A stretch of DNA of 64,000 nucleotides from Lamprocystis purpurea DSM 4197 (lineage in GTDB: Bacteria > Pseudomonadota > Gammaproteobacteria > Chromatiales > Chromatiaceae), in NCBI RefSeq assembly GCF_000379525.1, contig NZ_KB902520.1:76419-140418 (forward strand). Direction: 5' to 3'. Position 1 is the first letter of the stretch, and every line of letters starts with the position of its first letter. The notes below the pieces were generated by a model that saw only the letters and a list, made by a program, of their open reading frames with translations, was not told where the DNA came from and searched no databases. This document shows positions 8,142-17,595 of the stretch, in pieces. The position numbers were made by a program, and so were the translations under genes.

Positions 8142-9572
8142 ATGACTGCCGACTTCATCGAGAATCGGACCTTTGACGAGATCCAGACCGGACAGAGCGC
8201 TGAGCTTCAGCGCACCCTGACGCGGGACGACGTGGCGCTGTTCGGCAAGGTCTCCGGCGACCTCAACCCGACGCACATGGATATGGCCTATGCGCTGGAA
8301 AGTGGGGCCAAGGGTGTCGTGGGGCATAGTTTGTGGGCCACCAGTCTGATTTCCAGTCTGTTGGCGAACGTGTTGCCCGGTCCGGGCACCACTTATCGCA
8401 GCCAGAGTTCCAATTTTCACCGGTCGGTCGAGCTCGGGGACACCCTGACGGCCCGTATCCGGGTGCGTGAGCGGCGCGATGACCGGGTCGTGGTCTTCGA
8501 TTGCGAGGTCCGCAATCAGTCGGGCCAGCCGGTGATGGACGGGGTTGCGGAGGTCGTGGCACCGGCCGAGCGCATTCGCGTGCGGCGGCTCGAGACCCCC
8601 GACGTGTCGGTCCATCGCCACGACAGCTTCGGTCTCTTGTTCGACGCGGTGACGGCCCTGGAGCCGGTGCCCACCGCGGTGGTTCATCCGGTCGATCAGG
8701 TTTCGCTTCAGGGCGCCATGGAGGCAGCCGCAGCCAACTTCATCCGGCCCATCCTGGTGGGGCCAACCGCCCGCATCCGCGCCATCGCCGACGCCTTCGC
8801 GATCGATCTGGGCGGCACTGAGATGATCGATGTCGCCCACAGCCATGCCGCGGCCGAGCGCGCCGTGGCCCTGATCCGCGAGGGGCGTGCCGAGATTCTG
8901 ATGAAGGGTAGCCTGCATACCGACGAGGTGCTAAGTGCCGTGCTCGACAAGGTCAACGGCATCCGCACCGCGCGGCGCATCAGTCATGTGTTCGTCATGG
9001 ATGTGCCGACCTATCCCAAGCTCCTCCTGGTGTCCGACGCGGCGGTCAATATCGCCCCCGATCTGGAGGCCAAGGCGGATATCTGTCAGAACGCCATCGA
9101 CCTCGCCCGCACGCTGGGAGTCACCTTGCCCAAGGTTGCGATCCTGTCCGCGGTCGAGACGATCCGGCCGAAGATCCAGTCCACCTTGGACGCCGCGGCG
9201 CTCTGCAAAATGGCCGACCGCGGTCAAATCCAGGGCGGGCTCGTCGATGGCCCGCTGGCGATGGACAACGCCATCAATCCGGAGGCGGCGCGGATCAAGA
9301 AGATCGATTCCGCGGTCGCCGGGGTCGCAGATGTCCTGATCGTGCCGGATCTGGAGTCGGGCAACATTCTGGCCAAACAGCTCATTTTCCTGGCTAACGC
9401 GGAAGCCGCCGGGGTGGTGCTGGGCGCGCGGGTGCCGATCGTGCTGACCTCCCGGGCCGACAGCGTGCGCACCCGCCGCGCCAGTGCGGCCGTGGCGGTG
9501 CTGCACGCGCACGCGCTGCGTCAAGGTTTGACGCCGAAGGATCTGCCCAAGGAATTGGTCAAGGGGAGCTGA
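8142..9572 (+). CDS. MaoC hydratase / phosphate acyltransferase fusion, copy 1
   Basis: A 476-residue bifunctional protein. Residues 1-140 form a MaoC hot-dog domain with the (R)-hydratase active-site pattern D-x-N-P-x-H in SGDLNPTHMD, which hydrates or dehydrates enoyl-CoA/(R)-3-hydroxyacyl-CoA. Residues about 165-476 form a phosphate acetyl/butyryltransferase domain that converts acyl-CoA and phosphate to acyl phosphate. The family is annotated as bifunctional enoyl-CoA hydratase/phosphate acetyltransferase. The ATG is preceded by GCGAGGA. The reading frame is intact although the next gene, acetate kinase, is broken in this copy. The second copy at 43597-45036 is very similar over its whole length. 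A Pho-box-like repeat lies upstream. Confidence 0.92.
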   Translation: MTADFIENRTFDEIQTGQSAELQRTLTRDDVALFGKVSGDLNPTHMDMAYALESGAKGVVGHSLWATSLISSLLANVLPGPGTTYRSQSSNFHRSVELGDTLTARIRVRERRDDRVVVFDCEVRNQSGQPVMDGVAEVVAPAERIRVRRLETPDVSVHRHDSFGLLFDAVTALEPVPTAVVHPVDQVSLQGAMEAAAANFIRPILVGPTARIRAIADAFAIDLGGTEMIDVAHSHAAAERAVALIREGRAEILMKGSLHTDEVLSAVLDKVNGIRTARRISHVFVMDVPTYPKLLLVSDAAVNIAPDLEAKADICQNAIDLARTLGVTLPKVAILSAVETIRPKIQSTLDAAALCKMADRGQIQGGLVDGPLAMDNAINPEAARIKKIDSAVAGVADVLIVPDLESGNILAKQLIFLANAEAAGVVLGARVPIVLTSRADSVRTRRASAAVAVLHAHALRQGLTPKDLPKELVKGS

Positions 9573-9582
9573 GGAAGCTGTC

Positions 9583-10334
9583 ATGAACGACCTGATTCTC
9601 ACCCTCAACGCGGGTTCATCGAGCATCAAGTTTGCGCTCTACGAAGTGGTCGACAACCAGCCGGTGGAGACCGTGAAAGGCCAGGTGGAGGGGATCGGCA
9701 CCGCTCCTCACTTCGTTGCGAAAAACCCGGCTGGGGCGCTGCTCGCCGAGAGTTATTGGGAGCGGGTGGCCGCCGGTCAAGGCCATGCCCGCGCCTTCAA
9801 GCAGATTTGGAGTTGGTTGGCGGACGCGGCGCAGGGCCGGCAAATTCTTGCCGTCGGGCACCGGGTCGGCCATGGCGGCGAAACATTCGCTGACCCGGTG
9901 CTGATCGACGCGCGGGTGCTGGAGATTCTGACTGGTCTGATCCCGCTGGTGCCGCTGCATCAGCCGAACAATCTGGCGGCCATCCGGGCGGTGGCGGCAG
10001 ACCATCCGCAGTTGCCGCAAGTCGCCTGTTTCGACACCGGTTTTCACCGCGGACGGCCGCGGGTCACCGAACAACTCGGTCTGCCGCGGGCGCTCCTGGA
10101 GCGCGGCGTCAAACGTTATGGGTGGGCGAAAACGATGCGGCGATTCGCGCCCGGGTCTGTCGGGACGCCGCCTGGCTGGGGATCAAGCTGGACGAGACCG
10201 CCAATCAGCAGCGCGGTCCGCGGATCAGCCCCGCGGGTGCCACCCCCTCGGTCTGGGTCATCCCCACCGACGAGGAGGCGATGATCGCTCGTCATACCCT
10301 GCGCGTGGTGCGCGGTCACTCGGCAATCAACTAG
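9583..10334 (+). pseudogene. ackA: Acetate/propionate kinase remnant with internal deletion
   Basis: The first 181 or so codons match the intact kinase at 45047-46264 up to VKRYG. At about 10120 the sequence jumps to the conserved C-terminal GENDA motif in a different frame, which then continues to RHTLRVVRGHSAIN and a stop at 10334. Aligning flanking codons, 10117 corresponds to 45581 and 10125 to 46037, so about 448 bp are missing. The lost part contains the motifs FHGLSYEYIA, HLGSGASM and GLPMGTRCG needed for phosphate transfer, so no active kinase can be made. GGGT at the junction could be a short direct-repeat deletion scar. Gene order and spacing match the intact cassette. Confidence 0.9.
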
Positions 10335-10343
10335 GAGTTACTG

Positions 10344-11123
10344 ATGCTCGATTCAGATTATTTCAGCCTTGACGGCAAGAAGGGGCTGGTGCTCGGCATT
10401 GCGAACGAGCACTCGATCGCCTATGGCTGCGCCCGCGCCTTTCATACCCTGGGGGCGGCGCTGGCCGTGACCTATCTCAACGAAAAGGCGCGTCCCTATG
10501 TGGAGCCGGCCGCCGCGGCCGTCGACGCCGAGATCTTCCTGCCCTGCGACGTGATGGTGCCGGGCGAACTGGAATCGGTCTTCGCGGCCATCCGTGAGCG
10601 TTGGGGCCGGCTCGATTTCGCGGTTCATTCAATCGCCTTCGCGCCGCGCGAGGACTTGCAGGGTCGGCTGGTGGACTCCTCGGCCGATGGGTTCGGGTTG
10701 GCGATGAATGTCTCTGCCCATTCCTTTCTGCGGATGGCCCAGTTGGCTGAGCCGCTGATGACCGAGGGCGGTTCACTCTTCGCCTTGACCTTCTACGGGT
10801 CGGAAAAAGTGTTGCCCACCTACCACCTGATGGGTCCGATCAAGGCCGCCCTGGAGGCGGCGGTACGTTACACCGCGGCCGAATTGGGGCCGCAAGGGAT
10901 CCGCGCTTATGCGCTCTCACCCGGTCCCTTGCCGACCCGCGCGGCATCCGGCCTCAAGGGCTTCGATGCCCTGATGACCGCCGCCCGTGAACGCGCGCCG
11001 CTGGGCCGGCTGGCGGAAATCGACGACGTGGGGGCGGTTGCCGCCATGCTCGCCACCCGCACGGGCGCCATGCTGACCGGTCAGACCATCTACGTGGACG
11101 GGGGCTTCCATATCACGGGCTGA
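10344..11123 (+). CDS. fabI: FabI-like enoyl-acyl carrier/CoA reductase, copy 1
   Basis: A 259-residue short-chain dehydrogenase of the FabI subgroup, which reduces the double bond of enoyl thioesters with NAD(P)H. Visible are the cofactor loop GIANEHSIAYG at about 18-28, the catalytic Tyr-x6-Lys in TYHLMGPIK, SPGPLPTRAASG and the C-terminal YVDGGFH. The frame is intact. It follows the broken kinase by 9 bases and precedes the broken DUF3141 gene. Its placement beside a hydratase, an acyl-CoA/phosphate transferase and a kinase suggests it works on acyl-CoA in this cassette and not in housekeeping fatty acid synthesis; that is inference. Confidence 0.88.
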   Translation: MLDSDYFSLDGKKGLVLGIANEHSIAYGCARAFHTLGAALAVTYLNEKARPYVEPAAAAVDAEIFLPCDVMVPGELESVFAAIRERWGRLDFAVHSIAFAPREDLQGRLVDSSADGFGLAMNVSAHSFLRMAQLAEPLMTEGGSLFALTFYGSEKVLPTYHLMGPIKAALEAAVRYTAAELGPQGIRAYALSPGPLPTRAASGLKGFDALMTAARERAPLGRLAEIDDVGAVAAMLATRTGAMLTGQTIYVDGGFHITG

Positions 11124-11198
11124 GCGTCTCTGCCCTGGGTCGTGTGGAGCGCCCTGTGGTCGTTCCGTAAGCACCACCTCGACTGACCGGAGTCCCCC

Positions 11199-12549
11199 AT
11201 GCACAACGTACCCGATTTCTCCGAGCGGCCTGAGGTCGCCGACACCTCGGCCGAGCTCGGTCGGTCCGTCAGCGACAGCGGCGACGCTTACGAACGCCAC
11301 GCCAGGGACCTCAGCACCATCGCCGGGGCGCACGGTGAGCGGGCGGCGCAGACCGCCGCGGCGAATCTTGAAAAGAACCTGGACGCCTGGGCCAAGGTCA
11401 CGCAGGCGCTGACCTCGCCGCAGAATGCTCCGCTGCTGGCCCGACAGTGGGCGGCTTATCTCATCGATGCGGCGCAGCGTGCCGTGCTGTTCAACGATGC
11501 GATGCGCCAGCGCGGCAACTACTTCATCGCCCATGAGCAGGGCGCGGACAAGACGGTCCTGAGCTGGGCGCATACTGTCGTCGTCGACGGCAGCACGCTG
11601 GAGCGTCCGGTCAACTACTCCCTGGTCCGCATCGTTGCGCCGGAGGGGATCAAAACACGTGAAGACGGCCGCCCCTACATCATCATCGACCTGCGTGCCG
11701 GACACGGTTCCGGGATTGGCGGGTTCAAGCAAGAGAGCGAGGTCGGGGTCGCCATCCACCAGGGTCACCCGGTCTATTTCGTGACCTTCACCCGGCTGCC
11801 CCAACCGGGGCAGACCCTGGCCGACGTGACCGCCGCGGAGGCCGATTTCGTGCGCGAGGTCCGCCGCCGTCATCCCACCGCGCCCAAGCCGATCGTCATC
11901 GGTAATTGCCAGGGCGGCTGGGCCGCCATGCTGCTGGCGGCGACCAACCCGGATATCACCGGTCCGATCGTCGCCAACGGGGCGCCGCTCTCCTAATGGT
12001 CATCGAGGCAGCGATTGGCGAAGGGGTCGAGAAGCGGTTCCATGTTGCCTTTCGGGAGCGCACCATCCCGGAAGTGATCGCCGAGTCGGGGGGGGATGAC
12101 TCGGATCAACCCTTTGCCGCGGTGGCCCGCTACTCGGAGCTTGCCACTGAGTTGTATGACCTGACCCTGGGTCCGGTGGTCCGCGCGACAAGTCATCAGG
12201 CAACCGCCGAACGGCTGGCGGCGACTAACCCGATGCGTGTCCAGCGGGCGCTGCACAGCGACAGCAATCCGTTGATGCAGCCGATCGCTGCCTTGGCCGA
12301 ACAGGTGCGTGCAGGGCGTCAGGCGGCGCCTGCCGACAATCCCTTCCGGCAACTCGAGCAGGTCGGTGCCGATCTGGTCACGCAGTGGTGGGATGGGGTC
12401 AGGGACCTGCAATACGCCATGATCGAAAGCAGCTTTCACCTGATCTGGGCGGCGCCTCCGGTCACCGCCCTGGGCCGTTGGCTTCGGTCCTGGGTCAGGA
12501 TCTGCCCGCAGCGCAGTCAGTGCCCGATAACCTGCGCAAAATCGCTTGA
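11199..12549 (+). pseudogene. DUF3141 PHA-synthase-like hydrolase, broken by two deletions
   Basis: Compared with the intact 804-residue copy at 47071-49485, the first 265 codons are conserved, including the GNCQGG lipase box, and then hit a stop at 11994-11996. Homology resumes immediately (MVIEAAIGEG, matching MVIADATGEG at 48478), so about 610 bp are missing. The second part runs to PPVTALG at 12475, where homology jumps in another frame to the C-terminal end (LASVLGQD, matching LAAVLDQE) with a stop at 12547-12549; about 406 bp are missing there. An ATG at 11996 could start a 226-residue product, but it would lack the catalytic box. No full enzyme can be made. Confidence 0.88.
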
Positions 12550-12690
12550 GGCACGGCGAACCCGCGGCTGTTGCGGAGTGGTGAAACCTCGCGGTCGCGC
12601 GGTGGACGCGGAAAAAGCGCTTCGCCCACCGTTCGACTTTGGATTATCCTTCGCGACACCGGTCGGTTCGCCCTAGCTGGAGGTTCTGTG

Positions 12691-12942
12691 ATGACACCGC
12701 TCGAAAAAGTCGAGACCTTGTATGACGAGCTCGTCGCCTGGTACGGCGAGGGACAAGACCGGGAGATTCGGGCCGCATCCAAATTGCTGATGATCGCTTT
12801 GCTCAAGCTCAAGGAGTACGGCGGGTTTGGCTGGCAGGGCTTGCTTGAGGAATATGTACTCATCCTGAAAAACGATCCCGAGCGTTATCGGGAGATGCTC
12901 GAATCCCACCGCGGGGAAGGGAAAAGTGGGATGAACCCGTAG
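12691..12942 (+). CDS. Small hypothetical protein, 83 aa
   Basis: The chosen ATG has CTGGAGG about 8 bases upstream, which is much better than the longer open frame that begins at 12571 inside the DUF3141 remnant. The protein is soluble and mostly helical (MTPLEKVETLYDELVAWYGE), charged, with no cysteines or membrane segment. I do not recognise a family. It lies between the decayed cassette and a ZIP-transporter remnant on the same strand. Confidence 0.65.
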   Translation: MTPLEKVETLYDELVAWYGEGQDREIRAASKLLMIALLKLKEYGGFGWQGLLEEYVLILKNDPERYREMLESHRGEGKSGMNP

Positions 12943-13111
12943 CCGTAGAGGCGTCGATCGCGACAGCCGGACCTAGCAGCGGGTTTTGAACCCGCCCGAC
13001 ACGGCCATGTCGCGATGTCGGGGACGATGCGATAACCGCCTCCGCCCTGAGGCGGCTTCGTCGCCGTACGGCAAGTCACGATCCGACCCATGGTTTGCGG
13101 ACACGCGCGTT

Positions 13112-13325
13112 ATGTCTGACACGTTGATCTGGACCGCCTTCTGGATCGGCATCCTGAGTGCCGTGTCACTGCCCATGGGGGCATTGGTGGCACGCTTCTG
13201 GACCCCGAGTGATCGCTGAGACCATGTTGCCCGAAGCCTACCTCAAGGGCGGCAATGTAGTGGGCTTATCGACCCTCGCGGGCTTCCTGATTGCAATCTT
13301 TTCAAAGGCCTTGGAGCCGGTTGAC
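13112..13325 (+). pseudogene. ZIP-family metal transporter remnant, ends only
   Basis: The frame from 13112 encodes a typical first membrane helix of a long ZIP-type permease (MSDTLIWTAFWIGILSAV) and stops at 13219 after TPSDR. In another frame from about 13221 the sequence resembles the last helix of the same kind of protein (LPEAYLKGGNVVGLSTLAG, then FLIAIF). The large middle part is missing. From memory of the family, full-length proteins carry a cyclic-nucleotide-binding region between these ends. The interpretation rests on recognition and not on a second copy in the window. The original stop codon is not obvious. Confidence 0.5.
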
Positions 13326-13410
13326 GCGACCGGGCACCAGCCCCGCAGCCGCACCGAGCCCGTCGTTGCGCACGTGATCCTGAGTCGCCGGGACAACCTT
13401 ATTCATCGAA

Positions 13411-13438
13411 CCGTCATGCAGGCGTCATACAACGTTAA
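13411..13438 (+). promoter_or_regulatory. Putative Pho box before the phytase-like gene
   Basis: CCGTCATGCAG then GCGTCATACAA give two GTCAT half-sites exactly 11 bp apart (13413 and 13424), with a weaker GTTA at 13434. The start codon of the secreted phytase-like protein is about 85 bp downstream. Confidence 0.65.
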
Positions 13439-13522
13439 TCTGCGGTCCGTACCATCACGCCTCGGGACGAGCCGGATCGTCAGGGCGGAGAAGCGATTGA
13501 CACACAAGCGGAGAGGTAACAC

Positions 13523-15871
13523 ATGTTGAAACAGCATCTCACCTGGGGCGCGCTGCCTGCCATCCTGGTCATGGGCGTTGCCGCGATCAGTGCAACGCCC
13601 TTACCTGAAGACGGCATGCGCCCCTCGGTGCAGGATTACAGCTCCAGCATTCCGCAACAGAGCTTTCAGCGGGTCGCGACCTTTGGCAACTACCTCAATC
13701 TCGACCCGGCAGCGCGTGACGAGGAGACGGTGTCGGAGATTATGGCCGCGACGAAAGACGGCAGGATGCTCGTCTATACCGACAGTCCCGGCGAGCGGAT
13801 CGGCTTCGTCAACATCGCGGACCCCGCGAGTCCGCTGCCGGAAGGCACACTCGCCATGGGTGGCGAACCCACGTCGATCGATGTGCTGGGCAACGAGTAC
13901 GCGCTGGTCGCCGTCAATACCAGTGAGAATTTCATCAGCACCGGCGGCAAGCTGGTGGTAGTCGATGTCAAGACCAGAACGGTAACCGGTGAGATCGACC
14001 TCGGCGGTCAGCCGGACTCGATCAAGATCAGCCCGGATCGCAACTATGTTGCGATTGCGATCGAAAACGAGCGTGATGAGGACGTGACCGTCGAGGGGGT
14101 GGAGGGCGGACTGCCGCAGCCGCCGGCCGGATACCTCGCCATCCTGGATATCAAGGGTGTGAATCCCGCGAACTGGGTGCGGCGCGATGTCGATCTGCGT
14201 GGTCTCGCGGCCTACGGCGGCGACGACCCGGAACCCGAGTTCGTCGATGTCAATATCCGTAACCAGGCGTTGGTCTCACTGCAAGAGAATAATCATCTGG
14301 TTGTCGTCGATCTGGTGAAAGGTCGGGTGATCAACCATTTCGATGCCGGTGCGGTCAGCTTGGACGGCATCGATCAGACCGAGGACGGCATCATCTCGCT
14401 GACCGAGTCACTCGCCGATGTCCCGCGCGAACCGGATGCTGTCGCCTGGGTCCCTGCCGGCGGTTATCCCTTGAGCATGATCGCGACCGCCAATGAAGGC
14501 GATCTGTTCGGCGGCAGCCGCGGCTTTACGCTGTTCGACCGCGCGGGTAAGGTGCTGTTCGATAGCGGGGCTTCGCTGGAGGCGATCGCTGTACAGCACG
14601 GTCATTATCCGGAGGACCGCTCCGAGAATAAGGGCAATGAACCCGAGGCGATCGAGTACGGGCGTTTCGGCCGAGACGACTATCTGTTTGTCGGCTCAGA
14701 GCGCGGAAGTTTCGTTGCGGTCTATCAGTTGAAGGACGCGCGTCCGGTCTTCAAGCAGCTTCTTCCCGCGCCCTTAGGTCCGGAAGGCTTGCTCGCCATT
14801 CCATCGCGTAACCTGCTGATCGCTTCCGGCGAGAACGATGACCCGAGCTTCGGTGTCCGCTCCAGTCTCATGATTTATGCACTTAAAGCCGGTCAGCCAA
14901 CCTATCCGCAGATTCTCTCCGACGATCCGTCCGGGTCCCCGATTCCCTGGTCTGCGCTGTCCGGAATGGTTGCTGTTCCCGGTGAGCGCGACAGGCTGCT
15001 GGCGGTTTGGGACTCGTATTACAGCGAGAGCATGATCTTTACGATCGATGTCTCAAGCAAGCCGGCCGTGATCACCGCGTCACTCAAGATCGAGGGTGGA
15101 AGCGGTGATTATGATCCGGAAGGCATCGCCGTGGCCCCGGACGGGACCCTCTGGATCGCCAGCGAAGGGAACGCGAGCGACTCCCGGCCCAATCGGCTAT
15201 TGCAAGTCGATTCGAGCACGGGGCAGGTCATGCAGGAAATCGGTTTGCCTCCTGACATCCTGGCCTGTCGCGGCGCGTCGGCCAGCCGGGGAACGCTCGG
15301 TTCCGGCTTCGAAGGCGTTTCCGTTCGGCCCGGCGCCGACGGCTACCGCCTCTTTGTCGCCCAGCAGCGCGGTTGGGACTACACCACACCGGAATGTGAG
15401 GCGCTTGACGACGATGCCGGCGGGTTGAACGCGCTCGGGCAGCCGAACCAGACCCGCATCTGGACTTACGACCCACTGGCGATGACCTGGAACCACATCG
15501 CCTGGGAATTGGCACCGTTACCGGAGAATGCGGATTGGGTCGGCCTCTCGGAAATCACCCGTGCCCCCGATGGGTCCCATATCCTGATCGAACGCGATAA
15601 TCTCACGGGTGACTTCGCTGGCTTGAAGTCACTGGTCAAGGTGCCATTCACTGCCACCGTTGACCGGCTGGTCAGCAGCAGCGAGAAGTCGGTCTTTGAT
15701 CTGATGCCGCGAATGAAAGCAAGCGCCGGCTGGATCACCGACAAGCCGGAGGGTGTTGCGGTCACCAACGACGGCAGAACCTTTGTCGTCACGGATAACG
15801 ACGGCGTTGAGGATTGGTCCGGTGAGACCTGGTTCCTTGATCTTGGGCGCTATCGGCAGTTGTTTCGTTAG
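13523..15871 (+). CDS. Secreted phytase-like esterase, 782 aa
   Basis: The N terminus is a signal peptide (MLKQHLTWGALPAILVMGV, then AAISATP), so the protein is exported. The body is beta-propeller-like: an N-terminal part resembling choice-of-anchor I/surface-layer propeller sequences and a C-terminal part matching the family called esterase-like activity of phytase, with EGIAVAPDGTLWIASEG, FEGVSVRP and KPEGVAVTNDGRTFVVTDND. Its likely role is release of phosphate from organic phosphoesters outside the cytoplasm. The start has GAGAGG about 8 bases upstream and a Pho box precedes it. The next gene, a glycosyltransferase, follows after 43 bp and may be co-transcribed. Confidence 0.85.
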   Translation: MLKQHLTWGALPAILVMGVAAISATPLPEDGMRPSVQDYSSSIPQQSFQRVATFGNYLNLDPAARDEETVSEIMAATKDGRMLVYTDSPGERIGFVNIADPASPLPEGTLAMGGEPTSIDVLGNEYALVAVNTSENFISTGGKLVVVDVKTRTVTGEIDLGGQPDSIKISPDRNYVAIAIENERDEDVTVEGVEGGLPQPPAGYLAILDIKGVNPANWVRRDVDLRGLAAYGGDDPEPEFVDVNIRNQALVSLQENNHLVVVDLVKGRVINHFDAGAVSLDGIDQTEDGIISLTESLADVPREPDAVAWVPAGGYPLSMIATANEGDLFGGSRGFTLFDRAGKVLFDSGASLEAIAVQHGHYPEDRSENKGNEPEAIEYGRFGRDDYLFVGSERGSFVAVYQLKDARPVFKQLLPAPLGPEGLLAIPSRNLLIASGENDDPSFGVRSSLMIYALKAGQPTYPQILSDDPSGSPIPWSALSGMVAVPGERDRLLAVWDSYYSESMIFTIDVSSKPAVITASLKIEGGSGDYDPEGIAVAPDGTLWIASEGNASDSRPNRLLQVDSSTGQVMQEIGLPPDILACRGASASRGTLGSGFEGVSVRPGADGYRLFVAQQRGWDYTTPECEALDDDAGGLNALGQPNQTRIWTYDPLAMTWNHIAWELAPLPENADWVGLSEITRAPDGSHILIERDNLTGDFAGLKSLVKVPFTATVDRLVSSSEKSVFDLMPRMKASAGWITDKPEGVAVTNDGRTFVVTDNDGVEDWSGETWFLDLGRYRQLFR

Positions 15872-15914
15872 CCTTGGGGCAAGCTCGCTTTCTGACTGGT
15901 TACGCGTCAACTGC

Positions 15915-17177
15915 ATGCATACATCACTCGCGTCGCTCCCATCGCGCTCAACCCTCGGTGCGATCAAGACCGTCGAACTGATCTGGTTCAACGCGGGAGG
16001 TGGTCATCGTGCGGCCGCGCAGGCGCTGGAGCGAGTGATTCGTGACCAAGAACGGCCGTGGCTCGTCCGTCACGCTAACCTGATGCAGGTGATCGATCCA
16101 AAAGGGGTCTTTCGCCGCTTCACGGGGATGGAGCCGGAAGATCTTTACAACAAGCGCCTAGCCAGCGGATTCACGTTAGGGCTGACTCAGGAGCTCAAAG
16201 TGCTCCAGCACGCGATACGCTGGGGTCATGGCGCTATGGTGAAACGGCTGACGGCGCATTGGCACTGCACCCGTCCGGATCTGGTCGTATCACTGATTCC
16301 CAACTTCAATCGTGCCATGCACGACAGTCTGGCGCTGGCTCGGCCGGGTGCGCCTTTCGTGACCGTGCTGACCGACATGGCGGATTATCCGCCACACTTC
16401 TGGATCGAACCAGACCTTGCGCAGCATGTGGTCTGTGGCACTGATCACGCGGTCGCTCAGGCACTGGCGGCCGGTTGCAAGCCGGGTTTTGTGCATCGCA
16501 GCAGCGGCATGATTCTGCGCCCGGATTTCTATGGGGCGGCGCCAAGTCAACGTGTCGCCGAGCGGGTACGCGAGGGACTGGACGCGCATACGCCGACCGG
16601 GCTGGTGCTGTTCGGCGGCACTGGATCGCGGGCGATGAAGGGGATTGCCGCGCGCTTGCCCGACATCCCCCTGATTCTGATGTGTGGGCGCAACACCGCC
16701 TTGGCCGATGCGTTGCGCGCGCTGCCGGCGCGGGCGCCGCGGGTGGTGGTGGGTTTCACGACCGAGGTGGCGCGGTGGATGGGGCTGGCTGACTTCTTCA
16801 TCGGCAAGCCGGGGCCGGGCAGTCTGAGCGAGGCGGTGCAGTGTGGATTGCCGGTGATCGTGACCTTGAATCCTTGGACCATGCCGCAGGAGCGCTGGAA
16901 TACCGTGTGGGTGCGTGAACATGGTCTGGGTGTCGTACACCGCAGTTTCCTGAGCGTGCGGGCGGCGGTTGACGAGGTGATTCGCAACCTGCCGGAATAC
17001 CAGGCGCGCGTCCGCCGCATCGACAATGGTGCCCTACACGAGATACCGGAGATTCTGGAGCGCATCCTCGATCAGACGCGGGCGCCGGTTTTCAATGTGC
17101 GCCAGATTCCTGTCGCGGCATCGTCATCGGGCTATCCGCGCAATGTCATCAGGGCAGCGCGACGTGCGCGGACCTAG
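15915..17177 (+). CDS. GT28 glycosyltransferase, MGDG-synthase-like
   Basis: A 420-residue enzyme with the MGDG synthase/MurG type fold. Signatures are FNAGGGHRAAAQAL at the N terminus, the acceptor-side motif VSLIPNFNRAMHD and the sugar-nucleotide motif KPGPGSLSEAVQCGLPVIV near residues 300-318. Such enzymes move a sugar from a nucleotide donor to diacylglycerol. Phosphate-starved bacteria use relatives of this family to replace phospholipids with glycolipids. The ATG at 15915 is preferred over the open frame that runs back into the phytase gene. Its position between a phytase and the pst operon supports a phosphate-sparing role, but donor and acceptor are unproven. Confidence 0.8.
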   Translation: MHTSLASLPSRSTLGAIKTVELIWFNAGGGHRAAAQALERVIRDQERPWLVRHANLMQVIDPKGVFRRFTGMEPEDLYNKRLASGFTLGLTQELKVLQHAIRWGHGAMVKRLTAHWHCTRPDLVVSLIPNFNRAMHDSLALARPGAPFVTVLTDMADYPPHFWIEPDLAQHVVCGTDHAVAQALAAGCKPGFVHRSSGMILRPDFYGAAPSQRVAERVREGLDAHTPTGLVLFGGTGSRAMKGIAARLPDIPLILMCGRNTALADALRALPARAPRVVVGFTTEVARWMGLADFFIGKPGPGSLSEAVQCGLPVIVTLNPWTMPQERWNTVWVREHGLGVVHRSFLSVRAAVDEVIRNLPEYQARVRRIDNGALHEIPEILERILDQTRAPVFNVRQIPVAASSSGYPRNVIRAARRART

Positions 17178-17206
17178 CAGATGAATGACTCTTGTCAGGT
17201 GAGATT

Positions 17207-17572
17207 ATGAACACTACGTTTGCCGCAATCGGCTGCGTTGTGCTGTCGGTGATGGCGCAATTCCTGATCAAGGCCGGTATGTCGAGTGTTGCGGTGACGA
17301 CCGCGCTCGCGCAGCCTGCCGGTTTGCATACGGCCGTGGCCGTGATGCTGGACCCCAAGATCATCGGTGGGTTTACGCTCTATACGCTCGGGGCCGTCGC
17401 CTGGCTGAGCGTCCTGGCGCGTTGGGATGTCAGCAAAGCCTATCCGTTGGAGGGTCTGGGCTTCGCGCTGGCGCTGGTTGTCGGGTTCATGATCGGCGAA
17501 CAGGTCACTCTGCTGCGTATGTTCGGAGTGATATTGATCTGTGCCGGGGTGTTCGCGGTCAGCGCGAGTTGA
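17207..17572 (+). CDS. Small 4-helix membrane protein, EamA/SMR-like
   Basis: 121 residues with four hydrophobic segments (around 4-24, 44-66, 70-90 and 97-118) and the SMR/EamA-type pattern SVMAQFLIKAG near the first helix, plus AYPLEGLGFALALVVG, which resembles the ArnE/ArnF flippase subunits and other half-size EamA proteins. The start has CAGGTGAG upstream. It lies 29 bp behind the lipid glycosyltransferase, so a role in moving a sugar-lipid intermediate across the inner membrane is plausible, but substrate and partner are not shown by sequence. Confidence 0.75.
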   Translation: MNTTFAAIGCVVLSVMAQFLIKAGMSSVAVTTALAQPAGLHTAVAVMLDPKIIGGFTLYTLGAVAWLSVLARWDVSKAYPLEGLGFALALVVGFMIGEQVTLLRMFGVILICAGVFAVSAS

Positions 17573-17595
17573 GGGTGTCTGACAACCATCCCTCT

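Noticed and set aside
11996-12676. A separate 226-residue gene after the first DUF3141 stop
   Set aside because: It aligns with the downstream part of the intact DUF3141 copy and is itself interrupted, so it is the rest of a pseudogene.
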